IMG/VR virus record: IMGVR_UViG_3300034631_000063
Location: 1 to 47,185 of that record
Direction: 5' to 3' (one strand)
DNA length: 47,185 nucleotides
Origin: a virus
In this document: one piece after another, positions 20,641 through 28,654 of the stretch
Numbering within the stretch: position 1 is the first letter of the stretch
How the letters are laid out: every line of letters begins with the position of its first letter
The notes under the pieces: model-generated
Told to the model about the DNA's origin: nothing
Databases searched by the model: none
Seen by the model: the letters and a program-made list of their open reading frames with translations, nothing else
Position numbers and translations under genes: made by a program

Positions 20641-22601
20641 CCAGCATGATCGTCGAGACGGCCAACGCCGAGCATGTCGCGCTGGTGGTCATCGCCGACG
20701 TCATGACGCCGCCGCCGACGGTCGACTACCTGAGTTGGGCCGAACGCAACATCGTCTTTTCGGGAAGGGAAAGCCCTTTCCCGGGCCCCTACAACCGGAC
20801 GCTGTTCCCGTACTTCGACGAGATCCTGCGGGCGCTCGGTCCCGGCGATCCCTGCCGGATCGTGACGTTGAAGAAGTCGGCGCAGCTTGGCGGTACCGTC
20901 CTTGCCAACATCTTCGTCGGCGGCTCGATCGACATGGATCCGGGCGACGTCCTCTACGTCCATCCGACCGAATCGAACGCGCAGCGCTGGTCGAAGATGA
21001 AGCTGGCGCCGATGCTGAAGGGTACGCCGGCGCTGGCGCGACTGTTTCCGATGCGCTCGCGCGACGGGCTGGACTCGGTGCTCTACAAGGAACGCGTCGA
21101 CGGGCGCGGGGCGATTCAGATTTCGGGCGCGAATTCGCCGGCGTCGCTCAGCCAGGTGACGATGAAGCGGCAGGTCCAGGACGACCTCGCCAAATGGGAG
21201 ATGAACAACGCCGGCGATCCGGAGACGCAGGCCGACAGCCGGTCCCGCGCCCACGAGTTCGCGAAGATCCTCAAGGTCTCGACGCCGCTGGTCGAGCCGG
21301 GTTGCCGGATCACCGACAACTATTCGAAGGGCAGCCAGGAGCGGCTGTTCCTGCCATGCCCGCACTGCGACCACTTCCAGGTGCTGGAGTGGGAGAACAT
21401 GCTGGCGGTCCTCGACGACGAGAAGCCCGAGGACGCGCATTTCACCTGCATCGAATGCGGCTGCGAGATCCGTGAACACCACCGCTCGGCGATGCTGCCG
21501 CGCGGCGAGTGGCGGGCGGAGAACCCGGGCGCCCGGCGCGAGCACCGATCCTTCGATCTCTGGTCGGCGTTCTCGTACCTGCAGAGTTTCGAGCGTATCG
21601 CGCGGGAATGGATCTCGGCCCGGGGCGACCCGTCGTCCGAGCAGACGTTCTTCAACGACACGCTGGGCCGCGCCTACAAGACGCTGGGCGAAGCGCCGTC
21701 CTGGGAAACCCTGCGGGACAGGGCGGCGAACTCGGACTATCCGCGCGGCCGGGTGCCGGAAGGCGCGCTGGTGCTCACGCTCGGCATCGACTGCCAGGGC
21801 GACCGCGTCGAATGGCAACTGGTCGGCTGGGGCCGCGACAAGCGGCGATGGATCATCGAGTACGGAGTCATTCCCGGACATATCTCGGAAGATCGTTGCC
21901 GCACGTCACTCGATGGCCTGCTCGCCCAGCAGTGGCCGAACGCCTACGGCCACCGGCTGTCGGCCGACCTCGCGGCGATCGACGGCAACGCCTACACCGA
22001 GGACGTCTGGGAGTGGGCCAAGCGCTGGCCGACCAACCGGGTGATCATGGTCCGCGGTGTCGGGTCGGAGAGCGCGCCGCTGATCCAGCGGGTAAAGCGC
22101 GAGCGCAACAGCAAGGGCAAACTCGTCCGCTACTCGCGGCGGTTCTACAATTTCGCGACGAGCGTCCTGAAGATGGCGCTCTACCGGCAACTGCCGAAGA
22201 CCGATCCGGCGGCGCGGGGCCATGTCGGGCTGCCGATGGGCCTCGAGGATGAGTTCTATCGTCAGCTGACGGCCGAGAGCCGCCGCCCGAAGAAGAACAA
22301 GACCGGCTTCACCGTCTACGAGTGGGTGAAGGATCCGGGCCAGCCGAACGAAGGCCTCGACACGCATCTGCAGGCCGAGGCCGCTTCCATTCATCTCGGG
22401 CTGCGGACGCTGCCCGACGCGATCTGGGACCGCTACGAGGCTGAACGGGCGGTGCCGGCGCCGGAAGCGCAACTCGACATCGAGGACACGCTGTTCTCGG
22501 TTCCCGTCGAGCCGGACGCGCCGAAGACCTCCGCTCCGCCGCCGACGGCGGCAAAGCAGAAATCCATCCAGGACAAGCTCAAGGCGTGGCGAAACCGATG
22601 A
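20637..22601 (+). CDS. Terminase large subunit, GpA family
   Basis: 654 residues, close to lambda gpA (641). The start is a GTG overlapping the small-subunit stop. The ATPase has the deviant Walker A LKKSAQLGGT (78-87) and Walker B-region GDVLYVHPTESNAQRW. A CPHC ... CIEC pair marks a small zinc-binding insert. The nuclease region contains LTLGIDCQGDRVEWQLVGWG and LAAIDGNAYTEDVWEW, with acidic metal-binding residues. It cuts concatemers and drives DNA into the prohead. The C-terminal tail (VPAPEAQLDIEDTLFSVPVEP ... KLKAWRNR) probably contacts the portal. Confidence 0.95.
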   Translation: MTSMIVETANAEHVALVVIADVMTPPPTVDYLSWAERNIVFSGRESPFPGPYNRTLFPYFDEILRALGPGDPCRIVTLKKSAQLGGTVLANIFVGGSIDMDPGDVLYVHPTESNAQRWSKMKLAPMLKGTPALARLFPMRSRDGLDSVLYKERVDGRGAIQISGANSPASLSQVTMKRQVQDDLAKWEMNNAGDPETQADSRSRAHEFAKILKVSTPLVEPGCRITDNYSKGSQERLFLPCPHCDHFQVLEWENMLAVLDDEKPEDAHFTCIECGCEIREHHRSAMLPRGEWRAENPGARREHRSFDLWSAFSYLQSFERIAREWISARGDPSSEQTFFNDTLGRAYKTLGEAPSWETLRDRAANSDYPRGRVPEGALVLTLGIDCQGDRVEWQLVGWGRDKRRWIIEYGVIPGHISEDRCRTSLDGLLAQQWPNAYGHRLSADLAAIDGNAYTEDVWEWAKRWPTNRVIMVRGVGSESAPLIQRVKRERNSKGKLVRYSRRFYNFATSVLKMALYRQLPKTDPAARGHVGLPMGLEDEFYRQLTAESRRPKKNKTGFTVYEWVKDPGQPNEGLDTHLQAEAASIHLGLRTLPDAIWDRYEAERAVPAPEAQLDIEDTLFSVPVEPDAPKTSAPPPTAAKQKSIQDKLKAWRNR

Positions 22602-24235
22602 CGAAACCAAGGGTGCGGGTGCAGGCGGGGACGATGGCTTTCCCGCCCGCGATTCGCCCCGCGCCGGTGCGCCCGCAGATGCGTTATCTGCGTGACACAG
22701 GATCGTCCGTGCTGGCGACCCGCGGCGTCTCGCTGCCCGACAGCCGGCAGGACATCCGCTGGGCGTGGGACCGGGCCGCCGCGCTGGCCGCCGACTTCAT
22801 CCACAATTCCGGGCGGCTGAAGGGCGCCGTCGACCAGGTCAAGGCCGACACGGTCGGGACCGAGCTGAAGCTGAACGCCCAGCCGGATCTCGTCGGGGTC
22901 GGCTGGACGGACGAGGAGCGCAACGACTGGAAGCGCCTGGTCGAAAAGGATTGGCGGCAGTGGGCGTGGAACCCGGCCGAGTGCGACCTTCGGGGCAAGC
23001 TGACCATTCCGCAGATCGTCGACGTTTCCCTCAACCACTTCATCGCCTTCGGCGAGGCGTGTGGCGCGCTCGAGTACATGCCGGCCTCAATGCGCCAGCG
23101 CTACAACATCCGCACCGGGCTAAAGGTCTGCGCGGCGTCCCCGGTCAATCTGGTGCGCGACACGCTCGAGTTCGAGGGGATGTTCCAGGGCGTCATCCAC
23201 GACGCCGTCGGACGGCCGCAGGCCTATCGGATCCGTACGCGCCGTGACGGCATGATGGAGACGCGGGACTATCTGGCGCGGGACCGGTTCGGCTCGGCGC
23301 TGTTCTACCATGTCTTCGATCCCAAGGATCCGGACGACGTGCGCGGGATTTCCGAACTCGCCCCGGTGATGAAGACCTGGGCGATGTCGGAGAAGCTCGA
23401 CGACGCGACGCTGCAGACCGCGGTACTGCAAACGATCTTCGCGGCAACGCTGACCAGCCCGGAGCCGAGTGCCACGGCTTTCGAGGCGCTGGAAACGCTT
23501 TCGGAGTTCAAGGACCCCGTGACGGGCGAGGCTCTCGGCCAGGAGCTGGTCGGCGATTTCTACGGATCGCTGATGGCGCGCCTCGCCGCGGCGCGGGAGA
23601 GCCGGGTGTCGATCGGCGACAGCCAGGTCAACCATCTTGCGCCGGGCGAGAAGCTGGAGTTCCAGACCGCATCGACGCCCGGCGGACAGTACCTGCCGTT
23701 CTCGATGCATCTGCAGCGGATCATGGCTCGGTGCATCGGGGTGACGTTCTCGGCCTTTACGCTCGATCACAGCAGGGCGACCTATTCGTCGGTCCGGATG
23801 GAGAATGCGTCGATCTGGCCGGTGGTGCTGCGCCGGCGCGAGCGGATTGCGGCGCCGATCTGCCAGTCGATCTACGAGGCATGGCTGACCGAGAGCGTCG
23901 TAGAGGGTAGGATCCCGTTCAAGGGCGGCGTCTCTGTCTTCATGGCGAACCGGGACAAGGCGACCTGGGCCGAATGGGTCGGGCCGCCGCCGCCTACTGC
24001 CGACGATCTGAAGAGCGCCAAGGCAGCCACCGAGCGGCTGGGCAATCGGACCTCGTCGCTGGCAATCGAGAGTGCGTCGGTCGGCTACGACCCGCAGGAC
24101 ATCGCGGCGATGCGGCAGTCCGACATCAGGCTCTACGAGGGCTACAACATGGCCGATCCGTACATGCCGATCGATGCGGCCATGTCACGACCGGTGACCG
24201 AACCCGCGCCAGAGCCGGAGCCGGTCGATGGCTGA
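22598..24235 (+). CDS. Phage portal protein, lambda gpB family
   Basis: 545 residues from the ATG at 22598, which overlaps the terminase stop by 4 bp. It contains RWAWDRAAALAADFIHNSGRL-like N-terminal helices (here SRQDIRWAWDRAAALAADFI), AAECDLRG-type wing residues (NPAECDLRGKLTIPQIVDVSLNHF), RTRRDGMMETRDYLARDRFGSALFYHVFDPKDPDDVRGISELAPVM, and FSAFTLDHSRATYSSVRM, all typical of lambda-type portals. Twelve copies form the DNA gate and head-tail connector. It follows TerL as in lambda. Confidence 0.9.
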   Translation: MTKPRVRVQAGTMAFPPAIRPAPVRPQMRYLRDTGSSVLATRGVSLPDSRQDIRWAWDRAAALAADFIHNSGRLKGAVDQVKADTVGTELKLNAQPDLVGVGWTDEERNDWKRLVEKDWRQWAWNPAECDLRGKLTIPQIVDVSLNHFIAFGEACGALEYMPASMRQRYNIRTGLKVCAASPVNLVRDTLEFEGMFQGVIHDAVGRPQAYRIRTRRDGMMETRDYLARDRFGSALFYHVFDPKDPDDVRGISELAPVMKTWAMSEKLDDATLQTAVLQTIFAATLTSPEPSATAFEALETLSEFKDPVTGEALGQELVGDFYGSLMARLAAARESRVSIGDSQVNHLAPGEKLEFQTASTPGGQYLPFSMHLQRIMARCIGVTFSAFTLDHSRATYSSVRMENASIWPVVLRRRERIAAPICQSIYEAWLTESVVEGRIPFKGGVSVFMANRDKATWAEWVGPPPPTADDLKSAKAATERLGNRTSSLAIESASVGYDPQDIAAMRQSDIRLYEGYNMADPYMPIDAAMSRPVTEPAPEPEPVDG

Positions 24236-24509
24236 CCCGGTGATCATCGGCGGGGTCTCGGTGGATCCGGACGATCCGTGCGCGCTGTGGCAGGCACTCT
24301 ATGCGGTGCGGCTGCAGTTCGTCGCCGGGCAGCGGACCGAAGAGATCGAGGTCCGCTCGCCGGTGTCCAACCGACGCGTCCGGTTCGGCAAGTCCGATAT
24401 CGGTGCGATGGATCAGGAGCTGGCCCGGCTGGCCAGGGCCTGCGAGGAAAAGAACGGCAAGCCGCGCACGCGGTACGCCAAAGCGGTGCGGTTCCGTCCC
24501 ACCTGGTGA
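24228..24509 (+). CDS. gpW-like head-tail joining protein
   Basis: 93 residues: DDPCALWQALYAVRLQFVAGQRTEEIEV, then SPVSNRRVRFGKSDIGAMDQELARLARACEEKNGK. Helix-hairpin-helix order with length and position like lambda gpW, which closes the portal after packaging. The similarity is by pattern and place rather than by a strong motif. It overlaps the portal stop by 8 bp. An alternative reading is a phage-specific connector protein of unknown fold. Confidence 0.6.
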   Translation: MADPVIIGGVSVDPDDPCALWQALYAVRLQFVAGQRTEEIEVRSPVSNRRVRFGKSDIGAMDQELARLARACEEKNGKPRTRYAKAVRFRPTW

Positions 24510-24519
24510 GGTTCGTTTC

Positions 24520-25599
24520 ATGGCTGCGATCTTGGAAGACGGAAAGCTTCGGCTCTCCGGCTATGTCGGCGACTATTACTACGAGGACGGGTTCACCGCG
24601 GCTGATGTCGCCCGTGCCCTCTCGCAGATCGCCGACGACGCCGAACTCGTCGTCCACCTGAATTCCGGCGGCGGCGTCGCGTGGGAGGGGGCGGCGATCC
24701 ACGCGATCCTGTCGGCCCGTAGCGGCACCACCGACATCGTGGTCGAGGGTGTGGCGGCGTCGGCGGCCTCGCTGATAGCGATGGCCGGCGGGACCGTCAC
24801 GATGTCGGCGGGCGCCGTGCTGATGATCCACGATCCTTCCATGATCACCTTCGGCGACAGCGCCGAGCATTCGAAGACGATCGAGATGCTCGAGGCGCTC
24901 GCGTCGTCCTATGCGCGGATCTATGCGGCCAAGTCGGGCAAGTCCGCCGAGGATTGCCGGGCGATCATGAAGGCGGAACGCTGGTTCAACCCGCAGCAGG
25001 CCGTCGACGAGGGTTTCGCGGATGAGACTACCGAGGCTCGCGGCACGGCCGTCGCAGCCTTTCCCTACCAGGCCTATGCCCACGCGCCGAAGCGGCTCGT
25101 CGCCATGGCCTCAAAGAAGAATTGGCGTCTTCCGGACGCCGATACGCGAGCGGCTGCGTCCGCCGCAAACCGTCGAACACAGGAGCCATCCATGACGGAC
25201 AAGGAACGGGCGGACGCTCTGGCCGTCAAAGTCGCCGAGCTCGAAGCTCAGATGAAGACCGGCAAGGACGCGGATGCGACCGCTGCCATGGCGAAGGAAC
25301 TCGACGAGCTTCGCGCCAAGGACAAGGCCCGCGAGAACGCCGCCGCCATCATGGCGCTGGAAGAGGCCACGGGTCGCGAAGCTCAGGCCAAGGCCCTCGC
25401 TGAAGCCGGCGTCGAAGCCGAGAAGGCCAAGGCTATCCTGGCCGCTGCACCGAAAGCCCAAGCGACCGGCGAACTGACGCCGGAGGCGTACGGAAAGGTC
25501 CGCATGGGTCTCGGTCAGCCGAGCAATCCCGATCCGAATGCGGGGGCGGCCACGCTCGCCGCCAACATGCGCAAGCTGCTGGGTAAGGAGGCCGCATAA
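24520..25599 (+). CDS. ClpP-like prohead protease fused to scaffold domain
   Basis: 359 residues. The protease part (1-about 200) has HLNSGGGVAWEGAAIHAIL, the nucleophile Ser81 in GVAASAASLIAMAGG and His104 in LMIHDPS, then RWFNPQQAVDEGFAD. This is a ClpP-fold prohead protease like many gpC analogues. From residue about 225 the protein is a helical, Ala/Lys/Glu-rich scaffold (KERADALAVKVAELEAQMKTG ... EKAKAILAAAPKA). An internal ATG at 25192 with its own AGGAG gives a free scaffold. It matures the prohead by cleavage and removal of scaffold. The TAA overlaps the decoration gene's ATG by 1 bp. Confidence 0.9.
   Translation: MAAILEDGKLRLSGYVGDYYYEDGFTAADVARALSQIADDAELVVHLNSGGGVAWEGAAIHAILSARSGTTDIVVEGVAASAASLIAMAGGTVTMSAGAVLMIHDPSMITFGDSAEHSKTIEMLEALASSYARIYAAKSGKSAEDCRAIMKAERWFNPQQAVDEGFADETTEARGTAVAAFPYQAYAHAPKRLVAMASKKNWRLPDADTRAAASAANRRTQEPSMTDKERADALAVKVAELEAQMKTGKDADATAAMAKELDELRAKDKARENAAAIMALEEATGREAQAKALAEAGVEAEKAKAILAAAPKAQATGELTPEAYGKVRMGLGQPSNPDPNAGAATLAANMRKLLGKEAA
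25192..25599 (+). CDS. Internal-start scaffold protein (Nu3-like)
   Basis: 135 residues from the in-frame ATG at 25192 inside the protease gene. AGGAG at 25181-25185 is six bases upstream. The product begins MTDKERADALAVKVAELEAQ and is highly charged and helical (coiled-coil-like). Lambda makes Nu3 scaffold from the 3' part of gene C in the same way. The internal Shine-Dalgarno sequence is seen; its use is inferred. Confidence 0.65.
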   Translation: MTDKERADALAVKVAELEAQMKTGKDADATAAMAKELDELRAKDKARENAAAIMALEEATGREAQAKALAEAGVEAEKAKAILAAAPKAQATGELTPEAYGKVRMGLGQPSNPDPNAGAATLAANMRKLLGKEAA

Positions 25600-25985
25600 T
25601 GGTTACGCTGAATGAAGGACGCTACGCCAGCGACTGGCTGAAGCGTGAAGCCGACAGCCTCTTCTCCCGCGAAGAAGCCGTCATCGTCTCGGGTGCCGGC
25701 GTCGTCGTCTCCGGCACCGTGGTCGGGAAGATCACGGCTTCGGGCAAGTACACGCCCGTCACCGTCGCCGCCACCGACGGCAGTGAAGATGCCGCTGGCA
25801 TCGTCATGTGGGATGTCGACGCGACCGGCGCCGACGCACCAGCCGTCATCATCGCCCGCGACGCGATCGTGGTGCATCAGGGCCTGAAATACGGCGCCGA
25901 CGTCGACACGTCCGGCGAGCGTGCGGCCATCCACACGGCTCTCGGCGCGCTCAATCCGCCGATCCTCGTGCGCGAAGGAGCGTAA
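25599..25985 (+). CDS. Head decoration protein (lambda gpD family)
   Basis: 128 residues. It contains YTPVTVAATDGSEDAAGIVMWDVDATGADAPAVIIARDAIVVHQGLKYGADVD, the standard gpD beta-tulip pattern 'D-t-p-aGi----vda-----a-v--r-a-v----l---'. Trimers bind at capsid three-fold sites and stabilise the expanded head. Order protease-scaffold, decoration, capsid is as in lambda (C, D, E). Confidence 0.9.
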   Translation: MVTLNEGRYASDWLKREADSLFSREEAVIVSGAGVVVSGTVVGKITASGKYTPVTVAATDGSEDAAGIVMWDVDATGADAPAVIIARDAIVVHQGLKYGADVDTSGERAAIHTALGALNPPILVREGA

Positions 25986-25988
25986 CCG

Positions 25989-27026
25989 ATGGAAAACGTC
26001 CTCGACATCTTCAACCAGTCGGCGTTCTCTGCCACGTCGCTGACCGGTGCGATCAACATCGTGCCGAACGACTATGGCCGGCTCCGGGAACTGAACCTGT
26101 TCCCGGCCGAGCCGATTGCCACCACCTCGGTCGCGATCGCCTTCGCCAACGGGACGCTGAACCTGCTGCCGACCCGCACCCGCGGCGCGCCGTCCTCGCT
26201 GGCCATGCCCGAGAAGCGCTCGGCCAAGCAGTTCTCGGCCTTCCACATCCCGCACGAGGATTTCGTCCTGGCGGAGGACGTCCAGAACGTCGTCGCGCGC
26301 TCCGTCGCCGGCAACGTCCTGGAGAACGTCGAAACGGTCGTGAACCGCCGGCTGATCACCATGCGGCGCAAGCATGCGATCACGCTCGAACATCTGCGCA
26401 TGAGCGCGCTGCGCGGCAACATCCTCGACAGCGACGGCGCCAGCCTGCTGAACCTCTTCACCGAGTTCGGCGTGACGCAGAAGTCGGTAGACTTCGTGCT
26501 CGGCACGGCTACGACCGACGTGAAGGCGAAAGCCCGCGAAGTGGTCTCCTACATGGAGGACAATCTCGAAGGCGAGGTCATGACCGGCATTCACGTGCTG
26601 GCGTCGCCGGAATGGTTCGAGAAGTTCATCGGCCACGCGAAGGTCGAGGAAATCTACAAGTACTACGATGGCGCCAACAACCCGCTCCGGCAGGATGTCC
26701 GCCGCGGGTTCCCCTTCCACGGCCTGACGATCGAGGAATATCGGGGCGCTGCGCAGTATCTTCAGGAAGACGGCACCTATGCCTCCCGGAAGTTCATTCC
26801 GGCGGGCGAGGCGATCGCATTTCCGCTCGGCACGACGGATATGTTCCGCACGTATTTCGCGCCGGCGGACTTCATGGACACGGTCAACACGATGGGCGAG
26901 GAAATCTACGCCCGTCAGGCCCGCGACATGGAGTTCAACCGCTGGGTCAAGCTGCACACGCAGTCGAACCCGCTCCCCATCGTCAAGCGTCCGAAGCTTC
27001 TCGTGAAGCTGACGACCTCGAACTGA
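25989..27026 (+). CDS. Major capsid protein (lambda gpE family)
   Basis: 345 residues, close to lambda gpE (341). It contains LNLFPAEPIATTSVAIAFANGTLNLLPTRTRGAPSS, FHIPHEDFVLAEDVQNVVARS, VVNRRLITMRRKHAITLEHLRMSALRGNILDSDG, and a C-terminal AIAFPLGTTDMFRTYFAPADFMDTVNTMG. These are the P-domain, long helix and E-loop segments of the gpE family. It forms the icosahedral shell. A Shine-Dalgarno GAAGGAG lies a few bases before the ATG. Confidence 0.95.
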   Translation: MENVLDIFNQSAFSATSLTGAINIVPNDYGRLRELNLFPAEPIATTSVAIAFANGTLNLLPTRTRGAPSSLAMPEKRSAKQFSAFHIPHEDFVLAEDVQNVVARSVAGNVLENVETVVNRRLITMRRKHAITLEHLRMSALRGNILDSDGASLLNLFTEFGVTQKSVDFVLGTATTDVKAKAREVVSYMEDNLEGEVMTGIHVLASPEWFEKFIGHAKVEEIYKYYDGANNPLRQDVRRGFPFHGLTIEEYRGAAQYLQEDGTYASRKFIPAGEAIAFPLGTTDMFRTYFAPADFMDTVNTMGEEIYARQARDMEFNRWVKLHTQSNPLPIVKRPKLLVKLTTSN

Positions 27027-27036
27027 GGATGATCCG

Positions 27037-27198
27037 ATGTTGGTGAAGAACAAGAAGTCCGGCGCGACGGAATCCATGCGCTATGGGCCTGCAATGGCGG
27101 CCGTCGAAGCCGGCACCCACACGATCGTGAACGTCGACGCCAACGGCAAGCCGAAGGCCGAAAAGGCCAAGGCGAAGAAGGCCGGGGACGCGAAGTGA
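27037..27198 (+). CDS. Small lysine-rich protein after the capsid gene (53 aa)
   Basis: ATG at 27037 with GAGGAT upstream. It starts MLVKNKKSGATESMRYGPAM and ends in a run of Lys/Ala (KPKAEKAKAKKAGDAK). Small genes at this place correspond by position to lambda FI or capsid accessory proteins. The basic tail could contact packaged DNA. The function is inferred from position only. Confidence 0.55.
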   Translation: MLVKNKKSGATESMRYGPAMAAVEAGTHTIVNVDANGKPKAEKAKAKKAGDAK

Positions 27199-27201
27199 TA
27201 C

Positions 27202-27225
27202 AGGGGCCGGGCAACCGGCCCCTTT
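27202..27225 (+). terminator. Hairpin after the head genes, terminator or attenuator
   Basis: A perfect 9 bp stem AGGGGCCGG / CCGGCCCCT with loop GCAA, followed by only TT. The stem is strong but the T tract is short, so it may reduce rather than stop transcription between highly expressed capsid genes and the tail genes. Confidence 0.6.
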
Positions 27226-27242
27226 GCTGAGGAGGGCGAGCG

Positions 27243-27641
27243 ATGACTTGGTCCGACATGCTAACGCAGACGGACCAGGCCGTCGCCGCCTTCTTCGATG
27301 AGGAGGAGTTTACCGCCAGCGCTTACGTCCGCGCCGCCGGACGGTCCCGCAACGATGATCCGGTTCCGGATCCAGCAAGGGTCGCGTTTCCGTTCAGGGG
27401 GTCGTTCGAGTTCGAGTCCTCGATCAACGCGTTCAGCGGTTCGACCCGCTCGTCGGCGGACGATGTGGCGCCGCGTCAGGTCTCCGAGGCTATCGTCTCG
27501 GCGCTGGTGACCGACATGCCCTGGCGGCCGGGTAAGGGAGACCGTTTCCTGCGCGCGAAGGATGGCAAGGTCTACGTCATTGTCATGGTAGACGGCGACG
27601 GCACCGACCGGGTTGTTTTCCGCGTCAACCGGGGTTCCTGA
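27243..27641 (+). CDS. Head-tail joining protein (FII-like)
   Basis: 132 residues with DNDPVPDPARVAFPFRGSFEFES-type strands (here DDPVPDPARVAFPFRGSFEFE), RQVSEAIVSALVTDMPWRPGKGDRFLRAKDGKVYVIVMVDGDGTDRVVFRVNRG. The beta-barrel C-terminus '-pw-P--GD---r---g--y-v--v--dg-gr----l-r' is typical of lambda FII-like stoppers. It would close the connector and receive the tail. GAGGG lies before the ATG. Confidence 0.7.
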   Translation: MTWSDMLTQTDQAVAAFFDEEEFTASAYVRAAGRSRNDDPVPDPARVAFPFRGSFEFESSINAFSGSTRSSADDVAPRQVSEAIVSALVTDMPWRPGKGDRFLRAKDGKVYVIVMVDGDGTDRVVFRVNRGS

Positions 27642-27643
27642 TC

Positions 27644-28360
27644 ATGCTTGCTGCCGAGGCCATGCGGCTCGCCGCCTACGAGGCGCTGGTGCCAACGGAG
27701 CGGTTGGCCGATGCCGACCCGATATGGCCGACTATGGCCGGCGATCGTGTCTTCGACAGCCAGGCAATCCAGATCGAGGATCTGTCCGCCGGTGCCGACT
27801 TCACGCCTTCGATCGCGCTGTACACGGACGATAGCCGGAGCGTGCGGCGGGGCGATGGGGCGAGGTCGACGATCGGCTTCGCCACCGCAACCCTGACGGT
27901 GGTCTGCGAGCTGTCGGTCATGGCGAGCGACGATAACGGGGCCTTCGCGGATGCGATGGCGAGTACCGATCCGAAGGCACGGCTGGTGCTCGGGGCGCTC
28001 TGTTCGCAGGTTCGCCAGACGCTGGTAAGGGGACCGACCTCTGAGGCGTTCCGGCGGATCGTCAAGAGCATCGACGAGATCCGGATGGACCAGTTCGCGC
28101 TTCCCGAGATGGGGCTGCGCTGGATGCGCAGCACGATGAGCTTTTCCTGCAGCATCGCCGACGACGAGTTCACCGACGATGGCGGGCTGCCGCAGCCGAT
28201 ACGTCGGTTGATGGAGACGTTGCCGGCCAATTCCCACGCGCTGGCGAAGCTGACCGAGCTTGCCGCGCTGTTCCGCGCCACCGACCGGGATGCGTTGGAC
28301 GCGATCATCTTCTCGACGACCGGCGATCCGGTCGCCGACGGGCCGGAAGGCTCGGCCTAA
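27644..28360 (+). CDS. Tail completion / neck protein, family uncertain
   Basis: 238 residues. It begins MLAAEAMRLAAYEALVPTER and contains IQIEDLSAGADFTPSIALYTDDSRSVRRGDG and TIGFATATLTVVCELSVMA, then a helical middle and a C-terminal LTELAALFRATDRDALDAIIF. The N-terminal 'lR--a-eal---' helix and the following strands suit a tail terminator that caps the sheath or tube. It lies where Mu-like phages keep such genes. I cannot assign a named family with certainty. Confidence 0.5.
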   Translation: MLAAEAMRLAAYEALVPTERLADADPIWPTMAGDRVFDSQAIQIEDLSAGADFTPSIALYTDDSRSVRRGDGARSTIGFATATLTVVCELSVMASDDNGAFADAMASTDPKARLVLGALCSQVRQTLVRGPTSEAFRRIVKSIDEIRMDQFALPEMGLRWMRSTMSFSCSIADDEFTDDGGLPQPIRRLMETLPANSHALAKLTELAALFRATDRDALDAIIFSTTGDPVADGPEGSA

Positions 28361-28375
28361 GCACCAGAGGTCCCC

Positions 28376-28654
28376 ATGACAACGAAGCGTTACGTGCTCG
28401 CCAACGCCGGCGAGGCGCTGCCTTTTCGCGGCCGCCGGTTCCGTTCGGACGGCGAGACGATGAACCCGGACGACGCCTACACGCGTCGGCTGCTGGACGA
28501 GGGCGTCATCCGCGAAGTGGAGACGCCGCTGCCGCCGGACCTCGGGACGATGACGAAGGACGAGCTTCTCGCCGAGGCAGCACGCCGCGGCGTGGACGTG
28601 TCCGGCAACGACACCAAGGCCGAGATCATCGCGGCCATCGAAGGAGACAAGTGA
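28376..28654 (+). CDS. Hypothetical protein with C-terminal HeH/SAP-like motif
   Basis: 92 residues. The N-terminal part is KRYVLANAGEALPFRGRRFRSDGET. The C-terminal part, TMTKDELLAEAARRGVDVSGNDTKAEIIAAIEGD, is a clear helix-extended loop-helix of the SAP/LEM/Rho-N kind ('tkdeLla-a--rgv-vsg-dtKaeii-ai'). Phages often carry such proteins between head and tail genes; their role is unsettled. The stop overlaps the sheath start region. Confidence 0.65.
   Translation: MTTKRYVLANAGEALPFRGRRFRSDGETMNPDDAYTRRLLDEGVIREVETPLPPDLGTMTKDELLAEAARRGVDVSGNDTKAEIIAAIEGDK

Noticed and set aside
19935-21881. A 648-codon minus-strand frame opposite the terminase genes
   Set aside because: It mirrors third-position GC of the terminase genes and shows no family features or coupled neighbours.
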